Shown here piece by piece: positions 59,646-64,000 of a stretch of 64,000 nt of DNA; position 1 is the stretch's first letter, and every line of letters starts with the position of its first letter. This stretch comes from Stropharia rugosoannulata (Eukaryota > Basidiomycota > Agaricomycetes > Agaricales > Strophariaceae): contig JANCIK010000004.1 of NCBI GenBank assembly GCA_028532985.1, positions 930,001-994,000 on the forward strand, written 5' to 3'. Position numbers and translations under genes: made by a program. The notes under the pieces were generated by a model that saw only the letters and a program-made list of their open reading frames with translations, was not told the DNA's origin and searched no databases.

Positions 59646-62492
59646 CTACTGCTGTTGCAGGAAGATAGCAGTGTAGGCCGGAATAGTGATGTATGTGTTA
59701 ATTGTGAGAGTGGTGGTAGTCTGTTACAACAGGAATTAAAAATTGCTGCTAGTATCCCCTCAACAACGGTTGATCTTACCTGCCACTTAGCAAGACCTGC
59801 CTGGCCACCGAAGTGGCGCACGAAGTAGGAGCCAGTAGGGACGTTCGCGAGGTAGAACGAGATGGGCACGTCGGGGTTCTTGTTGACGATCACCAGCGAC
59901 AGCTTGCCGTCCTGTGTACCAGCATACACTCCCTGAGTGTCCGGGAGAGGTGTCGCAAGGTTAACTTGGGCAGTCGCATCAGCGAAGAACGTTCCGTAGC
60001 TGTAGAAATGCTAGTTAGTGAATAAATATAAGGCCAATCTTACTGCACCCACCCTCGGTACAACCAGTAAGCAAGACCAATAGGACCCATCTCGTCAGGA
60101 GTAGCCCAGTAAGTAGAAGAGTCAACACCGTATTGCCCATAGATTCCCAGAACGTCGACGGTCAGCAGTCCACCAGTAATGTCAGTGTCAGCTGTTGAGC
60201 TCCACTCGCTGATGGAAAGCTTGGTGCCTGGGTAATTCTGGTCGATGAGGATCTGGAAACGGGGAATTAGGCTGACAACAGTCGGGTTCCACTGGTGGTT
60301 TTGAGGGGTGCTGGTGCCAATCCATGATTCGTCGACGTAGGTAGTGTCCCAGAGACTGCGTGTCATCCTGAGACGCAGAGCTTTGGCAGCGTCATCGTTG
60401 GCACTCGTGTCAGGCTGGAAGTAATAGTGCAAGTCGAGGTAGTCGAGAAGTCTCGTGCCCGTCTGGTTATCATGAGCCTTCATTTGTGCGAGGAACCATG
60501 GTAAGAAGTCAATGTTGTCATGAGCCGCATTGTCAGAGAAACCAATAATACTCGTCCAGTCTTAAAATGCAGTCAGCAGGAGGATATCTTGCATGATTGA
60601 TAATCCACTTACAGTACCACCATGAACATGTAGAAGGTGCGACAACCAAAACATCAGGGAGAGCCTCCTTGGCAACAGTAGCAAAGCTTATCACTCGGGA
60701 CAGCTCTTCGTCATAGGACATGGGACTGAACAGCCTATCAATGCAAAGTCATATAGAGAACAGTCTGAGTCACTCACTCTGGGTGCATGTCCTGGTGAGT
60801 GCTACTGGTAATTTCGATCTCATTGTCGATAGCCACCATCAGAGGCTTGTTCTGGAGACCAGATAGCCATTGCTTAGCTAGAGTAGTATTCCAGTTCTTG
60901 TAGACGTTTGATTGAGGGAGGGGAGGAACCCAAGAGCCGTTAGGGAACTGCCCATCACCAGCATCAGAGTTGTATGGATCAAATCCTGCCTGGTCTGATA
61001 AATAGTTCGTTGGTAAATAACAAATATTAGGTTTCCGTCACTAAATTACCTGGATAAATAGTAGCGGGGTACGAGTACGACGTGGCATCTTTGGATACCC
61101 AGTCAAGGCTGTCAGACAGAGTTAACGTTAAACGGGTTGGGGGAAGTAAATGACTCACGCAGGCACGGTAAGCAGAGCATCAGATCCAGCGCCGTTGACC
61201 CAACCAACCCAGGCATCTGCATTGCCATCGTCGGCGGCTCTGTTCTCAAAGTACCAGTCATTTCCAGCATTAGTGAAATCGCCTTCGAAGTTATACGCAG
61301 TCACAGCATTGCCTCCCCAGCGGGAGATGGTAACACCGAGATGTTGGATGTAGCTCGCAGAAGTGGGGAAATTAACACCGTAAATGTGGGGGTTGATGGG
61401 CTTGCTAACTTGTTGCACGATACTGACAAGATTTCGATATCTGTTAGAGATGACCATGATCCACTGCGCTAGAACTCACCTCCCGTATTGCACGGCCGGA
61501 AGATCAGAGATGAAAGTTGCATTTCCAGCACTGATGGTGAGGTTACCTTGTTCGAAGGTTGACTCCAACTCCAAGTAAGTAATTGTTTGAGATGGGGTAT
61601 CAATAGGAGTGTATGTCGTGGTGTTGACGACTTTAATTGCCTAAACATAGAACAGCGTTAGTTTAGTCCATTTCGGATAGGCTGGACTGGATTTACGGCT
61701 CCGTTTAACGAGACGCTTATGGTGCTGAGGTCAACAGCGCCTTGTGTCGTAACTGCAATAATGTGGTCGAGGATTGGCTCTGCACTCAAGAATTCAGGAG
61801 GAATGACAATTTCCTGTGTGATTCCTGCTTAGATTTCGCGCTACGCACGAGGAACGTAAGTAACACTTACTTCGACCAGGATGATATTATCAATGTGATA
61901 CTATGGAATAATATTAATCAAACTTTGAAGAAACACTGCGATATCCAACTTACAAAAGCACCGTTTCCACCAGCCTGGAAAGTAATGCGATCCCAAGAAT
62001 CGTTTCCAAGCACCCCACCAGAGCCAGGGAGGTCATTGAAGTTGATCAGGAGCGAGGTGAAAGTACCGTCGACAATGGTGTTACTCATGGTAGATAAATC
62101 AATGGTTGGGGACTGGTCATTGTCTCCCGTAGACTGGATTAAGATACTGAGGTCTGGTTGGGTACCCTATGGAGGACACAGTCAGACAGGTGATGCGCAT
62201 ACAAATGAAAAGATGTGCTTACGGCAATGTCAAAGCGCAGACCAGCATAGTCGGGGAAAGTGCCCTCCAGCTTGACGGACAGAGCAGCGTACGCGGATGA
62301 GTTGACCGAGATGGACGACCCACTCGTGCCGGCGAACTCATCAGTAGCGGCAAAATTGATATCGCTACTCCAACTCCAGTTCTCCCATCCCTGGGCAAGG
62401 TTTTCGTCCGTGTAGATTGTCAAGTCAGATCTGACCGCATTGAAGGCGGCAAAGAGTGTTGCAAACCGCAACAACGTTGACTTCGGGAACAT
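59646..62492 (-). CDS. Glycoside hydrolase family 44 (endoglucanase/xyloglucanase type)
   Basis: A multi-exon gene from the ATG at 62490-62492 to a TAG at 59646. After a signal peptide (FPKSTLLRFATLFAAFNAVRS), about 150 residues form a beta-rich N-terminal module (DENLAQGWENWSWSSD, then YHIDNIIL). It resembles a CBM-like sandwich. The catalytic domain starts KPINPHIYGVNFPTSA, then ISRWGGNAVTAYNFEGDFTN and WYFENRAADDGNAD. AIDNEIEITSSTHQDMHPE supplies the likely acid/base Glu, LDYLDLHYYFQPD follows, and SISEWSSTADTD supplies the likely nucleophile Glu. The C-terminus is a short beta domain ending IFLQQQ. GH44 enzymes cut mixed beta-glucan and xyloglucan. The secreted protein fits plant-wall degradation. 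A TATTTAAA-type element lies about 55 bp upstream. Exact substrate is not inferable. Confidence 0.92.
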
Positions 62493-63575
62493 TATAGCAG
62501 TCGGTTTTTGCGGGTAGCCCGTCTCGTACTGCTTTTTGAGTTGCGTTTAAATACCATACGCGTCAGAGACTTCTTGCGGTCCGCCGCATGATTCTGTTAA
62601 TGACAAGGGGTAGTTTGCGCATGAGTATCAATGTCTAGAGCGGACGGAGTTCGGGATAATGCATTTCGTAGGATAATTGGCGGAATATTGCAGTTCAAAA
62701 GGCGAGGCTTATTGTAGAATGGCAATCATGGAAAGGCGTGTCATGTGTTGGTCGAGTACGGCCCCCGTAGTGAGTAACGAGCAAGACGAAACGAAGGTGC
62801 GGAGAATATGGATACAGTTGATGGACTTCTGTGTCATTTTCCTTGTATTCGTCTTAAGTTGCGTGATGAAAGAAAGGATGAGGATGAAAAGAACTATATT
62901 TGACACAGTAAAAATAGACAAGGAGGCGCATCTGGGTGCACTTTATCCGAGAATGAAGCCAAACAGTCAGTGTAAATCAGCATTTACGGAGATAAAGAGA
63001 TCCCGTACTTATACATATGTCCTAACCGTGCAGAACCGTCGACTGAAGTTGAACCAAAGTCGACCTTCTGAGCGTACGCGCCATTTACCGGCGGCCCGCG
63101 GGTGCGGCGTGCAAACTGCCGAGCGTGACTGTCGCGTCAAGCACGTGCTCCGTGCTACCAATTAATGATGGGCCGGCCCGCCGCCCCACTTAGGCTGGCT
63201 CCAAGCTGGCTCTATTGCTCATCGAGAAACCATGAACTTGCCCACGCCGTCAGCGCCGGAACCTCTAGTTGTTCTGAAAATACATAGTTTGTCATACTAT
63301 GAGTCACATAAACCCTTAAAATGACTCAAATATACTGATATGAATCTAGCATGCACAAGGTTTGCCTGCCATCGCGCAACCATTGTGGCAACATTGTGGG
63401 TTGATTTCGTATTGAAAGTGTTATCTACGGTTGGAAATTCACTCTGATCACTTGGCGACAATACAACACTTCTTATTCTTTCCCCACTCTCGTTATTCCC
63501 TTGTTCATTCACATACATAAAGCGTGAAGACTGCATCTGTCAACGCTATTTCCGACCCAACGCGATCTACTTACT
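62493..63575. other. Divergent promoter region GH44 / adenosine deaminase-like gene
   Basis: About 1.1 kb. A 162-codon plus-strand open frame (62677-63165) starts from TTG and has no family signal, so it is not called. A TTTAAATA element (62546-62553) is the candidate GH44 TATA box. Confidence 0.45.
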
Positions 63576-64000
63576 ATGAGCAACGAAGTGAACGAGTACC
63601 ACAGCAAGCGTATTGCTTTTATCGATGAAGAGAGATCTCTGCGTCGCGAAAATGTAGTACTGAAGGCGCGATCATCCAACGAGGCTGAAGCAGACGCCAA
63701 ATTGCGGCAGATACGCGCGAAGGAAGCTGAGACGATCTGGAAGGAAGAGTACCCCGATATTAAGCACCCTTTCCCGGGGATGGAATTCTTAACAGGTACG
63801 ACGGCCATTTGTGGAGCGTGGATTTGACGCGAAGGCAATGCACAGGAAAGAAAATCATAGAGAAGACTCGCGTTTTCGAAATTTTGAGCAAGGTTTGACT
63901 CAGGGATATCCATTTACTATCCAGTATCATTGAAAAGGCCTGTACAGATGCCCAAAGGCGCGCTCTTACACGCCCATCTCGACGCGACAGTCAACGCCAA
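63576..64000 (+). CDS. Adenosine deaminase / ADGF-like protein (5' part only)
   Basis: Exons 63576-63795, 63846-63892 and 63948 onward are in phase and run off the window. The encoded start has a helical, charged leader (EVNEYHSKRIAFIDEERSLRRE). Then come IRAKEAETIWKEEYPDIKHPFPGM, KKIIEKTRVFEILSKM and PKGALLHAHLDATVNA. The last block is the H-A-H-L-D metal-binding motif of the adenosine/AMP deaminase superfamily. Its lead-in with P-K-G-A-L-L-H is typical of the ADGF/CECR1 group. These enzymes hydrolyse adenosine to inosine. No signal peptide is visible, so an intracellular form is likely. The remaining catalytic residues are outside the window. Confidence 0.85.

Noticed and set aside
62677..63165. 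Plus-strand 162-codon frame upstream of the deaminase gene
   Set aside because: It starts from TTG, is rich in rare combinations of Arg/Met/Thr and shows no family resemblance. It lies in a promoter region between divergent genes.

Overview
This is chromosomal DNA of a filamentous basidiomycete, most likely a wood- or litter-decaying agaricomycete. The evidence is short introns of about 48-65 nt in nearly every gene (with two possible microexons), a class I hydrophobin, a DUF6593 protein, F-box/leucine-rich proteins, an atypical kinase-like protein, and a secretome of glyoxal oxidase, GH44 and PL8 enzymes. Gene models were assembled by hand from splice signals and family conservation. I found no tRNA or rRNA genes, no CRISPR array and no intact transposon.

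Layout. 1-8.4 kb is GC-rich: a 3'-truncated LIM-type proline-rich protein (-), a single-exon degenerate protein kinase (-) and a four-TM membrane protein (+). 8.4-16.4 kb is gene-poor and AT-richer. It holds two divergently oriented F-box paralogues with matching intron positions, plus a decayed fragment of a third copy. 16.4-31 kb is a dense housekeeping block: phosducin-like protein, amino-acid permease, proteasome beta5 (PRE2), gamma-glutamylcyclotransferase, SNU13, UBC9, a conserved protein of unknown function, mitoribosomal mS38 and CLP1. 31.8-34.7 kb is an MFS transporter of the allantoate/nicotinate permease type. 35.7-36.3 kb is a four-exon hydrophobin. 37-49 kb holds CTF18, a DUF3835/URI-like protein, a SAP-TKL kinase and a DUF6593 protein. 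51-62.5 kb is a secretome region: a cysteine-rich small secreted protein, a PL8 polysaccharide lyase, a glyoxal oxidase and a GH44 glucanase, interrupted by the ribosome-assembly gene PNO1. The right edge holds the start of an adenosine deaminase/ADGF-like gene.

How they work together. The housekeeping genes form no pathway, but several are head-to-head pairs with short shared promoters (GGCT/SNU13, 262 bp; CTF18/URI-like, 385 bp). The secreted enzymes fit polysaccharide attack combined with extracellular H2O2 production. The most unusual sequence-level signals are a peptide motif repeated three times in the CTF18 N-terminus with synonymous codon divergence, a kinase lacking the beta3 lysine, a GC-AG intron, microexons in the transporter, and a perfect palindrome with CCAAT boxes on both strands in front of the phosducin-like gene.
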